Below, one piece after another: positions 41,531 through 61,506 of a DNA stretch of 64,000 nucleotides; the first letter of the stretch is position 1, and each line of letters starts with the position of its first letter. The translations under genes were made by a program, and so were the position numbers. The stretch covers positions 7,926,893 to 7,990,892 of the forward strand of contig CM029393.1 in assembly GCA_017165825.1 (NCBI GenBank), given 5' to 3'. The notes beneath the pieces are model-generated. The model saw only the letters and a program-made list of their open reading frames with translations, did not search any database and was not told the origin of the DNA. The DNA is from Hepsetus odoe. Its lineage: Eukaryota > Chordata > Actinopteri > Characiformes > Hepsetidae.

Positions 41531-44059
41531 ATATAATGTTGACCCATGTTTTTACACTTAGTCCCCATTTTGCATTTAAAATAAATAAATAAATAAATCT
41601 AAAAAATGCTAAGCGTCCATGGTGGATCATAATTGATGAAGTGAATGAAACACTTGACTGAGCAAAAACAAGTCTGGGGCCCAGTTGGGCCTCCAGTCAT
41701 CCACGAAATCGAGTTGAACATGTGTGTGTGCTTTCCTCATCTCTAATGTACAACTTTGCAGGAGGATCTAGGTCAAATGGCACGTAATGTTAAAGGGACC
41801 AGTCAAGACTACTATCATCCCCTGCTCTGAAAGTGGGTTATCCTTTCCCCAAACAAAAACTAGCTTTGTTCCCTTATCCGCTCTGCCCTGTTCAGGCATG
41901 GCCGCACAATTATGTCCAGCCAAGCCAAAGCTGCAACAAGTAACTTCTGGCTTTATTGAGCCATGTGGGGAAAATACGGGAAAACTGGACCCTGTTTGCC
42001 AGCTTGTTTTCTTGTTCTGCCTCAAGACTCCCAGTCCATGCTGGTGGGGGTGGAGGGGGACTAATCCAAGCTGTAGCTCCAGGGCTCTTAAATTGGCTGA
42101 CTTGGAGGGATCTGGACATGGATGACCTACGAGCACTACCAATGCATCACCTTTCTCATCCATCTCAGCTCCTCAATCAGGGGACCTTGGGTGACACAGA
42201 CAAATGTCCAATGTTTTTTCTTTCTTTTCTTTCCTTTTCAAGTGACGCGCATTGACGGGAGTGTGAACAAGGTTGCGTTACTACGTCAAGTGGTGATAAG
42301 GTGAAGGGAGCGCTTCCCCATTGATTCCATCTTTAATTAAGTTGGTATGTGTGGGAATATTCAACGAGGTGGGCCAATCTGAAAGAGCAAGGCCGTGCTC
42401 TGCAGAGGGCCGCCTCTGGAATTTTCCCCAAGCTTATCGAAAGGGACAAATTAATCCTGGGGCACGTTTAAAATCCACTTCCCCTGCTCCTTCCTTGGGG
42501 AGGTGATAGTCCCATTTGAAATTTTAATCTTTCTTAAGAGACAAAAGCAGCCGCTCCAACCTTTTCATGAGACAGCCGATTGAGCTGAACATCTTTCTCT
42601 TTGTCACCCAAGTTGACTCGGTAATAGGACCCTGTAAAAAGCTCGCATAAGAAAGGAGCTCTTCATTTTTTAGCTCAGCTGCGTAGCCAAACAAATGGTC
42701 CTGGCTGAGGATCTGGCCATAATGGGTGCTTATATGTCATGAAGAATGCTCCTACGGCTCTGAGGAGTAGGGGGGTCCGGGATTGTGTGGGCGCATGCAT
42801 GCACGTCTTTATTCCCTGACACGTCAGTGGGATCCGTGCAATGACAGTGCGGCCACTGTGCTAGCCTCCGCCCGTCATTCCCCAGCTCACAAGGGGCAGC
42901 TTTGTGTGTATGTCAGCCCCGGCATGGCATCGCACAATGACGGCGACAGGCCGATCCAGGGCCCAGGACAGGGAGATGCCTACTCCCTCTGAATGTCTCT
43001 TTTTCTCCAGGCTCCTGGACTCGTTGAGTCTGAGCAAGAGTAAAGCAAGACTGATTGTGGAGATGGAAAGGAAGGAGAAAGAAAGATTGGAATAGTTAGG
43101 GGGGAAAAGTAGTGCCAAGTCTGCAGGCAGCATCCATCCTCATCCTGGATTTAATATCCTAATGTACTCTTGGAATCGCAGATCTAATAAAGAAGGAAAA
43201 GGGGGGCAGATAGAGAGGGGGAGGCCCTTTTCCAATAATGAAAACTGGCCAGAGACAGAGGGAGAGGGAGGAGCTGCCAGAGAGGTAGGGGTGAGGCCTT
43301 CCATAAATTACCCAGCCTGGAGAGTGACACATGCATCTCCAAAGGCTATTAGAAATGCCAATAACTGGGCTCGTTTGTACAGCAAAGATGCAGCAGTAGC
43401 AGGCAAAAGGGCTTCGCTGGGTGAAAATCTCCACACTGAAGCACTGCTGACTGAGAGCTGTGATCTGCCCTGTTTCAAATCCCAAACTGCCAGACTCAAC
43501 CTCTCAGAGACCCTGGACATCCATCAGTTCAGGGTGCTGATCTGGAAACAGATCCTCCCAGTCAATCTCTGCCTTCATGAGCTCGACTGTCTCTGTGACA
43601 TTTGAGTAGGTTGAGATGTAGGATGTGGAATTTTTTGGGGCATTTTTATTCACTAGTGTTTCAAAACACTAATAGCGGATGCATTCTTTGGAAATGCGCT
43701 GGAAATATATGTTTTTGAGCCAGAAGTGAGATGAAAAGACACTCCTTATTCCCCTAGGATTTCTAAGATGCCAACAAGACAAAATCGAAGAAACTGCCCT
43801 TTGCGTTTTTATTGAAACTGCCATAGCGACACATTTACTGTTTCTAGCCCCATTCCTTACCCTGACAACGAGGAAAACTCAGGCATGAAAAGCACTAGGA
43901 ATAAAGCAGCTATGTCTCTTCACTTTTCTCTGCTCACGGGGTGCTGTTGGTACTCGGTTTTTGTCCGCATTATTGAGAGAGGAAACTGGCAGCGTGTCAC
44001 AAATGCATAAAACGGCCTTTCGCAAGGGCGATATTTCAGATTTTTTGTCTTTTGCAGTT
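41531..44059. other. Unique sequence, possible regulatory blocks
   Basis: A short AAAT repeat lies at 41577-41599. Opposing open frames at 41768-42163 (minus) and 41787-42125 (plus) overlap fully and have no known domain. The interval 42310-42740 and the block around 43290-43380 look like conserved non-coding sequence. A 147-codon frame at 43162-43605 has no recognisable motif. Confidence 0.3.
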
Positions 44060-44129
44060 TTTGCCCTACGAGGGCTGGAATAGACTCCAGCCCGACCCTG
44101 GTTGAGATAAGCAGCTCAGCTAAGGGATG
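44060..44129 (+). mobile_element. Family C SINE 3' fragment (short)
   Basis: TTTGCCCTACGAGGGCTGGA, ATAGACTCCAGCCCGACCC and GATAAGCAGCTCAG match the 3' body of the copy at 26.5 kb. Confidence 0.6.
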
Positions 44130-45250
44130 GACAGCGTGTAACTCTTAAGCTGATATGAGAAGCGTTCAGTCCAACAAAAGAGGGACTTGAGCAAGGCTAA
44201 AGAAATGCAAATATAATTAGATTTGTGGTTTTTGTCTTATGGTGACCAATACCACAAAACTTTCAGCAATGTAATAATAATAATTCAGCCCAGATCATTT
44301 AAAACTGATTTTTGTTCAAGTTTAAGGATTGTATTAATTTGCATCACATCCTATAAGACTTATAGACACTCTTGTTTTAAAACTCCTTTTAAAAAACCTT
44401 TGTTAAAAGTAAACTGGCCTGAGTTTCAGTGGCATCATGAGGGGTTAGACTGACCCAGGGTGCACAGGAGCAGAGGTTCTGGTGGTGATGTCCTTTATTT
44501 GTGATTGAAATCATTTCCAGGTTCCAGCACTAGCTGCCTCTTAACAATCAGCAACACTTTCTTGCACCCCTCAACCGCTGACGGCCTAAAGTGCACGACT
44601 TTCATTCCTGCCACAAGACCAGTTTCTCAAAAAGGAAATTTGTCATTTATTAGTAAACCAACACATCCACCCCAGCCAAGTCTAAAAAACTCTATTAGGA
44701 GGAAAAACCCATCTTCTTATTTCGAGAACTCGCTCAACTAGGAGCAAGAAGAACACGGCAGGCAAGTAAACAGTTTTTTGTAGATTCATATTGTTAATCA
44801 GATTTAACTGGTTATTTGTTAGGCAGGAATGCTGGGATTTTGAGTTTCCTGACCTGAGTGAAGGCACTGAACACTGGCAGTGAAGTGCTCCACAGAGGAG
44901 CTTTTTGTGGATGAAATGTACTGTCTAGACTACTCGTCTCTTTAAATGAGGCAATACCTGCTTCAAGATTACAGTCAGAAAGGAAGTAAGGGTTCTTGAT
45001 GTCAGGAAGGTGCCGTCACTGTTTCGTGTTGCCAGTGGCTTCACTTTGACTTTTGTCAGAAAGAAAAATAAACATAATTTGATGCCAAAACTGACAAAGT
45101 AGGAAATGGAAAGAGATTTTAAAGCCATGGAGATATTGCCATACTTGTGGGTACTTTTGAGACTGTATAAAGTCTTGGTGCAAAAATATTATCCCAGTCT
45201 GTCAGACTGTCTTAGTTTTGGCTCTTTGAGTAGATGACATGCAAATTTAC
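44130..45250. other. Unique sequence
   Basis: No gene or repeat recognised. Confidence 0.4.
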
Positions 45251-45410
45251 AGACTGTACTGAAAATGAGAGACACAAACATGGTCCTTCAAGAAGATCTG
45301 GAGAACTGCTCAGGTACAGAGACTGGACTGAAAATGAGAGACAACAACACTGTCCTTCAGGAAGATGTGGAGAACCTCAATAATACATTAAAAAACAAGT
45401 GTGGCAGTTT
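45251..45410 (+). repeat. 69-bp repeat family, locus 4 (about 1.8 units plus right flank)
   Basis: Units are phased 69 bp apart (GAAAATGAGAGA at 45261 and 45330). The first is diverged (GACACAAACATGG). After the last unit GAAGATGTGGAGAAC the flank CTCAATAATACATTAAAAAA matches the flank beside the 23-kb array. The left element flank of the 23 and 31-kb loci is not present here. Confidence 0.9.
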
Positions 45411-46226
45411 TAAAATAAAAAAAATATACAATGTCAAAGTCTTGTTTCACCCTTATTCCTTCATATCTGTCCATTCAGGGCTGAAGTCTTTGTCTGTCTC
45501 AGTTTGATGGTCTCGTGGTCCTCACTCCTTGAGTATACATGTCTGTGCCAGTAATTACCCAGCAGATCTCTTTGTTATTAAGCACTGAGGATGTGGTGTC
45601 AGTATGAATTAGGGATGAGACAGCCCTGAAGCCGATGGCTGCGCTCATTTCTGAAGATATAATCATCTTCTCTCGTGGCACCCCCACCCCCCCACTCTTT
45701 GCATCCAAATCCAACCTCAGTGCAACTATTATCTCGTCAGGTTTCTCCAAACCGAATCGGTTATGCTGACCTACTTCCCATTATGGGTTTATAGAAATGC
45801 AAAGATGGCATAAAGGATTGTGGAACAGCACTGCTTTCACATCCCTTACACCCTGACTGACTGTTGTTCCTGATGGTGCAAAGATGATGCAGGCCAGGTC
45901 GGATGGAGAACCTTTCATGCAACTTTTAACTCTTCTGGAAAACCAATGTTCCATGTTTTTGGTGATGATTGCTTTCACGGTGGTTTGCCAGGAATCCCAG
46001 ACTTTGAATGATCATCCTTTAACCCTTTCCTAGCTGAAATATATCAGTCATTCTTTCAAAATTCTCTCTTGATCAAGGCATAGTGTGCTGCTGAGGCAGT
46101 TTAGGAAACTTCACATTGAGAAGGTTGTGTTTAAGTGATGTCTAGATTCATCAGTGCTGGCAGCAATCAATCCTGGGCATGGCTCTTCTCATTTAACCCA
46201 TTAAATGTGGTTCAATGCTTCATTGA
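45411..46226. other. Unique sequence
   Basis: No gene or repeat recognised. Confidence 0.4.
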
Positions 46227-46345
46227 GTGGGTGTGTTTGTCTGAGTGTCTTTGTCCTGCGATGGATTAGCAACTTGAGCTGGATGGGTCTTTTCCTTTCT
46301 CCCTTTGAGAAACGAGATAGGCTCTAGCACCACCCCAACCCCAAA
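46227..46345 (+). mobile_element. Family C SINE 3' fragment (decayed)
   Basis: GTGTGTTTGTCTGAGTG, CCTGCGATGGATTAGCAACT and GAGATAGGCTCTAGCACC follow the order of the 26.5-kb copy with many changes. A T run follows. Confidence 0.5.

Positions 46346-53335
<6,990 letters not shown>

Positions 53336-53372
<37 letters not shown>
53336..53372. repeat. (TG)18 microsatellite
   Basis: A pure TG run of about 37 bp. Two open frames (53185-53415 and 53249-53536) pass through it and are not genes. Confidence 0.97.
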
Positions 53373-53373
<1 letters not shown>

Positions 53374-55554
53374 AGATGGAAGTATGGCACTGATTGCCGT
53401 CCAGATGTCCATTAGCTTAATTGAATGTAGGAACAGCAGACTGTTGGAGAACTTCTGGAAACAGGCAGGCAGGGCCAGTGCGGGGGCGAGGAGCCAAGAA
53501 GCCTGGCTGAATGACTGGGCTGTATCTCTGTTCTAGGTGGTAACGAGATTGCCGTCTTCCTTCCTGTGCATTAACGTCCTCTCTGGCCATAAAATCTGCA
53601 TGTCATTCCGCCGCCCTGCACCCACCCTGCTCGAAGAGAAATTGAGCCCATCTCATGGCAGTTGTGCGGGGTCAGATTAGTGAATGTAAGGGCATGACGG
53701 TCACATGTTTAGGAGGATCAGCCGTCCAGGCTCGTGATGGTAGGGGGCTTCATCCCCATTGTCATTCAGGAGGACAAAGAGGTATTTTTACATGTGGTGA
53801 TGAGGTTCTTCCTCTGGGCAATGGAGACACTGGGCTCCACCCTGATTCCACAGAAGGACATATTGAAAGCGTTCCCAGGTAACAGAGCTTCTCAGAGTAC
53901 TGATGAAGAAAGAGATGTTAGATCTAGAAAAGGAGGATTCAACTTACAAAAGTTACTAACCAGGCTGGTTTTGTTAAGGGATGGAGATTAGTTTTGATGA
54001 ATCTTTGTTAAAATGATTCATTATTCATTATTATTTCAAGGCACCTTGGTAACCTTAGTCTTTTTTGTGGAAGTTTGGGACTCTTTGCTGTTCAAGATCA
54101 TTTTTAGAGCTGTGAGACTATTGTGATGATTAACAATTTCTCGGTCGTCTGGAATTCAGCGTAGCGATCATATACAGCTCAAAAGTAGATCAGAATCCAA
54201 GACGCTTACTCACATTTTTATAAAACTAGTTCATTAACTTTATTTAACAAATTCGAACCAAATCTATTTGGATATGCATTCAGTATCGGATCAGCATCTC
54301 TTGTAGTCAGTATAATACAGAAAATATATTTTAACACGGCAGCCTACTGTTGCATTTGGCTCATTTTATTACTGAAATGACATCATCTGTGCTTGAGATA
54401 TCTGCACATCCAATCTAGACATGAACCAAGGTCAGAGCTGTAGGCTTCTACTGATATCCAAAGTTTTAATGTACATATCTGCTGATGACGAGGCATAAAA
54501 CATTTGAAAAAATATATTTTTCTTAGAACCTTATAAATGTAGTATAATGCAACGGTTTAGCCCAGCGCTAACATTTTGGTCTCCCATTATTAAATATGCC
54601 GATACCAGTATGATTTCTGTGAACTTTTTCAGCTCAGGTTCACATACAATGTAAAATAAGCTTTAAAAGCCAGGCTTTATTATCTTTCTGTGTGTATTCT
54701 CAGCCCTGCTGCACCATTTTGCTGCATATTGTCCTCTATTATGTTGCATTGAAAGTTGAAGTTGAAACTACAATAGCCGTTGGAAAACACGGTTTTAATT
54801 AGGGGCAAAAATATGAGATGCCGATCGTGGGTCTCTTGTGACCGTCTGCAATACCCAGCCATTATCTGAGGGACTAAAACAAATACGCAAACTTATTTTA
54901 ATACAAGGCCAGTACGTTTGTTAGCTCTGGGCCTTCGGAGTGCGTGATTATGAGTGCGATGACATTATGAGCAAATTTGCTGAAGAAGGCCTACGTGTAA
55001 AAGAAAGGAGGTCACTGTTTGGTGCACACAAAAGAGCAGAATATATAGCCAATTGTTATTCCTTTCCTGCCGTATGGGGGACTAACGAAGCTTTAGTTCA
55101 CCCCAGTGTTTTAGCAAACCGATGAGCAGTGCAGTAATCCTGGAAATCTTCTTTGATAGCCGTCAGTTGCATTACAGTGTCTTTCATACGTTGCTCAGCC
55201 ACACGACTGACGGGCATTAGAGAGAGAAATTGCACTCGACAGAACCTGCATCCACCTGAGAAGCAGAGGAATTAACAGCGGAAGGAGCAAGATGCTTAAA
55301 GAGAAGGATGAAAATCAATAGATGCTGTGAGGGTTAATGGGCAGGCGTATGTAGGAGCTGTCTGGAGAACTGGGATGAAAATAAAGCTTTGAGGTGCCTC
55401 AAACTCGGCCCGATATCAGAGAGAAGAATGCGATTGGACCGGCAGCCCACAATGTTGGGTATTCATACGGTTAGGGAGACGATGTGAATATTGAATAGTG
55501 CTCATTTAAAAAAATTTTGGCTCATGAAGGTAGATCCAGGGTAAATTTACCGTC
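53373..55554. other. Unique sequence
   Basis: No gene recognised. The interval 54890-55470 is repeat-free and evenly complex, possibly conserved non-coding DNA. Confidence 0.3.
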
Positions 55555-55835
55555 AACTGTACGAGATGTTCTTGAGGTCGTTTTTTACCTCAAATATTTT
55601 TGTCCCGCATGAAAAGGCCATAGTAGGACCTTTTTGTAACCTTGTGTTTCAAAGCAGAACTGTAAAATAGGACGCCTGGAGCCGGGACGGGGGTGCAGAA
55701 TCATTCTTAAAAACTGCAGCCGTAGTGGACCATGGTGGGGTTATGTTTCTTAACTAAAGGTGCTAAGAGAGACCCTCAAGGTCACTAAAATGTATCACCC
55801 CAGTGACAATCCAAGACCTTTTTCTCCGAGTGCAT
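55555..55835 (+). repeat. Dispersed repeat family F, copy 2
   Basis: Plus-strand counterpart of 5721-5965, with TTCTTGAGGTCG, TTTTTGTCCCG, CGCCTGGAGCCGGGACG, TTCTTAACTAAAGGTGCT and CACCCCAGTGACA in the same order. The two copies are well diverged, so the family is old. Confidence 0.5.
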
Positions 55836-55884
55836 TGAAAAACTCAGTTGTCAAGCCAGCCAATAGCATGTTGAGCACCGTTTG

Positions 55885-56126
55885 GGGGAGCATGGCCCAG
55901 TGGATAGGGGCTATGCCCCAGAATCAGAAGATGATGAGTTTGAATCCCTGGCCAGTAGGCTGCCCTGAGGTATCCTTAAGCAAGGTACCGTTCCCTTCAC
56001 TGCTCCTCGTGCGCTGGCTAATGGCTGCCCCCTGCAGCACAGCATCTATGGGTAAAATGCAGAGAAGCATTTCCTTTGTGGTTCGCTGTGCTGTGTTTCA
56101 CTGTGACAAATAGTCGCTTTCACTTT
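55885..56126 (+). mobile_element. tRNA-derived SINE family A, copy 13
   Basis: Full-length but diverged: head GGGGAGCATGGCCCAGTGG, B box GAGTTTGAATCCC, body CTTAAGCAAGGTACCG and GCTGCCCCCTGCAGCAC, tail TTTCACTGTGACAAATAGTC and TTTCACTTT. Confidence 0.9.
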
Positions 56127-56810
56127 GCTATGCAAATATGTGCTGGGCGTAATGAAGTGCAGGCCCACATCAAGTCATGGCGTGAGGCTGATTGACAGAC
56201 TTCACATGGACTTACTTCGTTAGCGCTGGTAATTGGCGACAGAATCAACAGCGGATCACGTCGGCGCAAAAACCATGGATGGATGGTTGGTGAGATGACA
56301 CGGGCAGAGCGGCAGCACCGCCATTCTTCCGCGTGGACGAGGGGAGACATTTACTAATGAGGCCAAGCCTTCCTGCCTGTCAGGCTACTCCATCACACAC
56401 ACGCTCACACGCAAACACACAAATGCATGGTGAGTGTAAGGAGCAGTAAATCACAATTAGGGTGACATGCGGCGCCACTGTTACCACTATAAACTCACAG
56501 AATTACCACAGCACGACTAATAATTCGATCGTTTGTATTACTGCAGCGTAACTGGTGGCCGTGATTCGTCTCTTTGCTCTTTTTTTGTAGTTATTATCAT
56601 ATATATATTTAATAAACGCATGGGGTAAGGCTGTACATTAAGGGCAAAATGTCAGGATTGAGATTATGCTGCTACATATTGTGACTGCAATGACTTCCAG
56701 AGGTTATAAAGGGTTATATTTTCACTTTTCTCTATTTACAAAAGCTCGTTCTCGTTGCTTCACTCCCACCCCCACTCCAGGTAACTAGGCAACAACCGCT
56801 AATTTTCAAA
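56127..56810. other. Unique sequence
   Basis: No gene recognised. A short imperfect CA run lies at 56396-56421. The remainder is evenly complex. Confidence 0.35.
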
Positions 56811-57080
56811 TCATGGTTTTTGTGATGTCACAAAGCATCTAGGTCTGCATATCTCTTTATTCAGCCCACAGTAGCCCCGCCCACTCATGCTGACTAGGTG
56901 TTTCACCCCCTGCTGTGATATAGGGCAGCCAATCAGAGTGGGAACATTTACATATAGCAGTCTTAAAGGCACAGTTACAATAAAAGCCTGTTTCATTGTA
57001 AACATGAACTGATTAGACAGATTATAGTCATGTAGTGATAAATGAAAAATATATTTTTCAAGGATTTAAGTAAAATATTG
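56811..57080 (+). repeat. Dispersed repeat family G, longer copy
   Basis: TTTTTGTGATGTCACAAAGC, CTGCATATCTCTTTATTCAG, CAGCCAATCAGAGTGGGAAC, TTTACATATAGCAGTC, TTAAAGGCACAGTTACAA and AACTGATTAGACAG occur in order. The start matches 36170-36265. The layout is familiar to me from a widespread fish repeat, but its class is not shown by the sequence. Confidence 0.5.
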
Positions 57081-57706
57081 ATTATTCAAGCCCTGGTGGT
57101 TTTGGAAAAAATATTCTTCAATAAAGTTACATCACTTCAACAAACATTAAAAAGAAATTAAAGCGGAAGTGCCACGAGCGCAACTCTTCTGGGTTATGAC
57201 TCAGGAGAGAGTCACACAAAGCTGTAGGATGAGCCTTCACCTCATAAAACCATTTCCATGACTGATGCTCCCCCTTCCATTTTCGAAGAATTGGGTTATC
57301 TGGCGTGATTGATTTCCAGGGCATTGTGCAAAGCCTTCATTTCGAATGTAAATAAATCAGAGGGTCACCTTCGCTTAATTACCTTCCAATCAGAACCGTC
57401 TGCCTGCAAACACTATGACCTCTCAAGCCTCCATCTCAGCCCTGAGATATAGTGTGTATTTGCATAGATACTCTTATAAACACACGAAGGTGAATATGGG
57501 GGCAGGAGGGAGGTGTAAATGCCACAGAGCAACTGAGGACGTTTTCTAATTTGTAGTTAGTTTTATGTTACATGGGTGGTAATCAGGGCTGGAATCACTG
57601 GGTATTAAATTGCTGAATTAAGTAGAATTTATAGTTTCTCTGCTTTCTATGAACGCTACTGTCCTGCTCTCAGCCCCGTGATTTGAACCTCCAGTCCAGG
57701 CTTTAG
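57081..57706. other. Unique sequence, possible regulatory block
   Basis: No gene recognised. Around 57130-57440 the sequence is repeat-free and may be conserved non-coding DNA. Confidence 0.3.
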
Positions 57707-57910
57707 TGAAGTGAATACACTACTGCGAATACACAGCAAGCACAGCGAACCACAACAAAATTCTCTCCCTGCATTTTATCCACACATCCAGTGCTCAGGG
57801 AGCAGTGGTGGGGATGGTACCTTGCTCAAGGATACCACAGGGCAACCTACTGGTGTGAGATTTAAACCCATGACCTTCTGATCCTGAGACCTAGTCCCAA
57901 AACTAGAAAC
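57707..57910 (-). mobile_element. tRNA-derived SINE family A, copy 14 (decayed)
   Basis: Minus-strand copy with GGTCATGGGTTTAAATCTC, CCAGTAGGTTGCCCTGTGG, TCCTTGAGCAAGGTACC and GAATTTTGTTGTGGTTCGC. The A-box part of the head is poorly preserved. Confidence 0.85.
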
Positions 57911-59603
57911 TAAGTTCTGGTGGTGGGACCTCAAGCTTGAGGCTTCAGCTTCCAAGTGCATGTATATCTCAGACTCTTTGTAAAGTTATGAACTTCATCT
58001 CTCCCTTGTGGAAGAAATGGAACTGTCCTATATATGGGATCTTCAGTAATGAAATGATCAGAATCGATACTTTTGTCCCGTTTTATCAATCATTTGAAAA
58101 TGCTTCTTATTCCTCCACTGCCTGAATGCTAGAATAAAGTATCTAAATTGGATAAGAATGCAATAAAGCTGAATTAACCTTTAGTTTAGCCAGAGAAGCA
58201 TAAACTGTCTACCCATTCATTCACTGTCAGGTTTTGATGCGCGCTTTCCTTATTGTTTGATACGATGTAATCTACAATTGTCGTAAAAATGCTATGAAGT
58301 GTCAAGTCTACACTCAGATATCAAATGACCTTTGACATCTGTCCTTTTCAGTTTAAGGAAAACTGTCCAATAATTAGCACTATAAATCATTCTTTCAGAT
58401 AGACCAGAGGAGGAAATAATGAGTCTGTACTGAAAACAGTGGCAATCGGGATCGATAAAAGGATGAAAATGCTCAGAGCTTCTGGTCCACTATTAATATC
58501 TGTTAGCAAGATGCTGTGGAAACCGACAGGCAGTGCAATATACAATTAACCCCATGCAAGATCCTGCGTTGATTCTTAATTGTTTGGTGAGGGCTTTTGG
58601 TCCTAATTGTGTCCATGGCTCTCTCGAAAGAGAACAGAAATGCAGAGGTCAGGGAGCCGAGTGTCCTGAGAAGCTCTGACTCCCTATAGACCTCATTAGA
58701 CCTTGAGGGGAAGTTGAGAGAGCATGACCACTGTAGTTCATCAGAGCAGCTCTTCAACTACAGTGCTCACACCTTTAAAAGTGTTGGTTGTAGTGTCTGG
58801 ATTCCACAGATCTGTCTTAACGCTAGAGGGGAAAAGACGTTTATTTTTATTTTTTAATCTAATCTAAATGCCAAAAGTCCACTATTGTGCATTCATCTGT
58901 TTGGAAGTCTTTTCTTTTTTAATGCATACATTTCATACATTTTTGGATGAAAAATGAAATGGTTTTTCTTAATTTACTGTTATAGTATTTGCTTATTTAT
59001 CACACAATTCAAGTGGAAACTTTTAAAAGATTCTACTTTCCATCAGTTCCAGACATTCTCAGTGACCCAAATTTGCTTAAATCTAAAAAGACTTAGAAAC
59101 AGTTGAGGATTATTTCTATTTAGTGGTCAGAAATTTCCATTGTGTTAAATTATTCAAAATTGTTCGGTTTAAATGGGGGGGGGTCCTAGATCTCAGGCTC
59201 ACGCGTTACTTTTTTAAAAAATCTAAAAATATTTTTCTATAAAAAGCAGATTATTTTTTAATTTCTCCTGTTCAAGCCACATATGCAGAGAAGAAAAGAA
59301 TCTTAATGTCCTGGTCCTGAAGTAAAACATTCAATGGGGTCTATTTATAGCCTCGCCAGATGATGAAAGCTTGACAAATCAAACCCAGGAAAAAACAAGT
59401 GGGCTCTTTTCAGATACATGTAGCAACTTAAAAATCATTTTCTCAGGCAGTGACAGGCAGTCAACTCGGATATGATTTGTGGATCAAATGCGCCTTTAAT
59501 CTGTGGCTGAGAAAGTGATTATATAGCTTGGAGCACAACAACCGTTCCTATGTGCTACTTGAAATTCTAGTGCTTTACTAAATGCAGTGAAAAATATTCA
59601 TTC
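57911..59603. other. AT-rich unique sequence
   Basis: No gene or repeat family recognised. A run of eight G lies near 59176. Confidence 0.4.
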
Positions 59604-59719
59604 TAAAGCCTGGTGGTACTTACTAATGGTACCTGCGAGGGCCAAAACCCCACTTTTTAAATTTGAACTTTCTTTTTTGACCCCTTACAGGTGCCATTAG
59701 TAGGAACCATCAGGCTTTA
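59604..59719. mobile_element. Small hairpin MITE-like element
   Basis: Terminal arms of 32 bp pair with 28 of 32 bases: TAAAGCCTGGTGGTACTTAC at the left (59604-59635) against AGTAGGAACCATCAGGCTTTA at the right (59688-59719). The 52-bp loop holds GGGCCAAAACCCC. At 116 bp it is too short for a transposase. No clear target duplication is seen, so it could also be a structured RNA or a chance hairpin. Confidence 0.55.
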
Positions 59720-61024
59720 TCGGGCAGGAGGAATAGAATCAGTGGGCGGGGATAGGAGATTGCCTGTTGTTGCACCCTAGTTATGAAGTATGCTTTTTAA
59801 AAAAAGCTTGGTGTCTAGTTGTCTCCCGACGGCTCCAGGGGCTTGTCTGAAGTGCCTCACCAATACCATAGTACCCCCTCCTACCCCCTGCCGGCTTCCA
59901 GCTGTCCAGCCTGGAACAGCTGAGGAGCTTCCCCAAGATCAGAGGCACACGCCCAAACCTCTCTGCTTGTGCAGCTGACAAAACCCTGCTTCGGTACTTT
60001 ACTCCCCACCCCCTTCCCCAATATTCCCAAGCCTTCCGCCTTTTGCCTCAGGGCCGCAGTGCCGGAATCCACTGCAGTGTCGAGGGTGTGGGTGGCACGC
60101 TCTGTTGTTTTAGCAGCACGCTCCACTAGTCCCAGGCGTCAGGTCCCTAAACCAAGCATGTCCAAGACACATATCTGTCCCTGGAGAGAGCCGTCCCTCC
60201 CAGGCTCGTATGTCTCGAACCCCTCCTCTTGGAAAAACTAGAAAACCGAATAACGAAGGCTTCCAAACCCGCCTAGATTCAAATGGAAGAAGCGCAGTGG
60301 CGGAGCTATATTATGTATTTGGGTCAGTTTGCATCTTCACGACCCGAGTTTGCTCATCAAGAGTTAGATTTCCCCCCACTAATCTCTGTGTAATGCAGGA
60401 AACAAGAAAGAGAATCTTTCAGCCGAGATCCTGAAGATGCACGTACACACATAAAAACCTCGCCCGATTTATCTTCATGGGTTTTTTTTTCCACACTTCT
60501 CCAAAGAAATGATCACAGATTGACGTAAAGTGCTCTGTCCAAAGGGGGATCTAATGAGTTCATGACAAAATTCACAACAAGAACCCCCCCAGCATCTTAT
60601 CAGCTCATCAGCATGGAAGTAAGAAAACAGGAAAAAACCCAATAACCCTCCTACCAGGCACTCAGAGCTTTTGCTTATTTCCTTTTCCTTTTTTCAATCC
60701 CCACTTTATTTACGCTTCCATCACCTGGGCCATACCAGATCCGGGGTCACAAACAGCAAACGAGAAAACAAGACGATATGCCCCCCCCACTTTTTTTTTT
60801 CTCTCCCTCAGCCAATATTCTCTGCCCGGTGACCTTCTCAGGAGTTGAAGTGGAGAAAGCCAGCAAGGCAGTGCCTGAGAGGTAGAGCAAGGTGGAAGAA
60901 AACCTTGGCGTAGAAGAGTGGAAATGGAGTTTCCTGCTGGGCAAACCACACCCGCTGCCAGGGCCCAGGAAGGATAATAACTGCACTGCCTTTGTGGAGC
61001 ATCTAATTAAATCAAAAAAAGAAG
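59720..61024. other. Unique sequence
   Basis: No gene recognised. Overlapping open frames on both strands at 59781-60241 have no known domains. Short homopolymer runs occur near 60781-60800. Confidence 0.35.
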
Positions 61025-61032
61025 AGAGAGAG

Positions 61033-61080
<48 letters not shown>

Positions 61081-61082
61081 AG
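61025..61082. repeat. (GA)n microsatellite, imperfect
   Basis: A GA run of about 58 bp with three GCGA interruptions. Confidence 0.95.
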
Positions 61083-61506
61083 AAAAAGTTCCAGGTTATT
61101 GCCTCTACTCATTAAATACCTACTCAGCCCTCGTACTCCCAGCCTAGCCAGATCACCGAACAAATTTAATTCAGCGCCTACTCTCAGCTGGAGCTTTTCT
61201 CACTAAATGAGAAAAAATTGAGACAAGATGGGACCGCTGCAAGTTGAGACATGAGCAAAACTGTTGGGACATCGAGATGGTGGTTAGGGGGTGGGATTGA
61301 CACCTCAAAGTAGAGATGTGTAAAGATTCAATGGCACAGATTAAGCAATTTTGGAAAATCACACAAATGTTAGAGATATTTTCAAGAATTTAAAGTTCTG
61401 TGTGCGATCGTCAGCTTGATCCCAATCGATGCCGTGTTTGTATAGGAGAATATATTTCTTTCGATTTTTGTCATTGGAAAATTGTCTTGTTAGAGAACCC
61501 ATAGAA
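61083..61506. other. Unique sequence
   Basis: No gene or repeat recognised. Confidence 0.4.

Noticed and set aside
40885..41568. 227-codon minus-strand frame rich in IHPS
   Set aside because: Translation of the degenerate GGAT satellite; the length follows from the repeat lacking stops.
41768..42163. Overlapping frames of 131 (minus) and 112 (plus) codons
   Set aside because: They oppose each other over the same bases with no recognised domain; low stop density is the simpler reading.
43162..43605. 147-codon plus-strand frame
   Set aside because: No recognised domain; the middle looks like non-coding DNA with AT-rich blocks.
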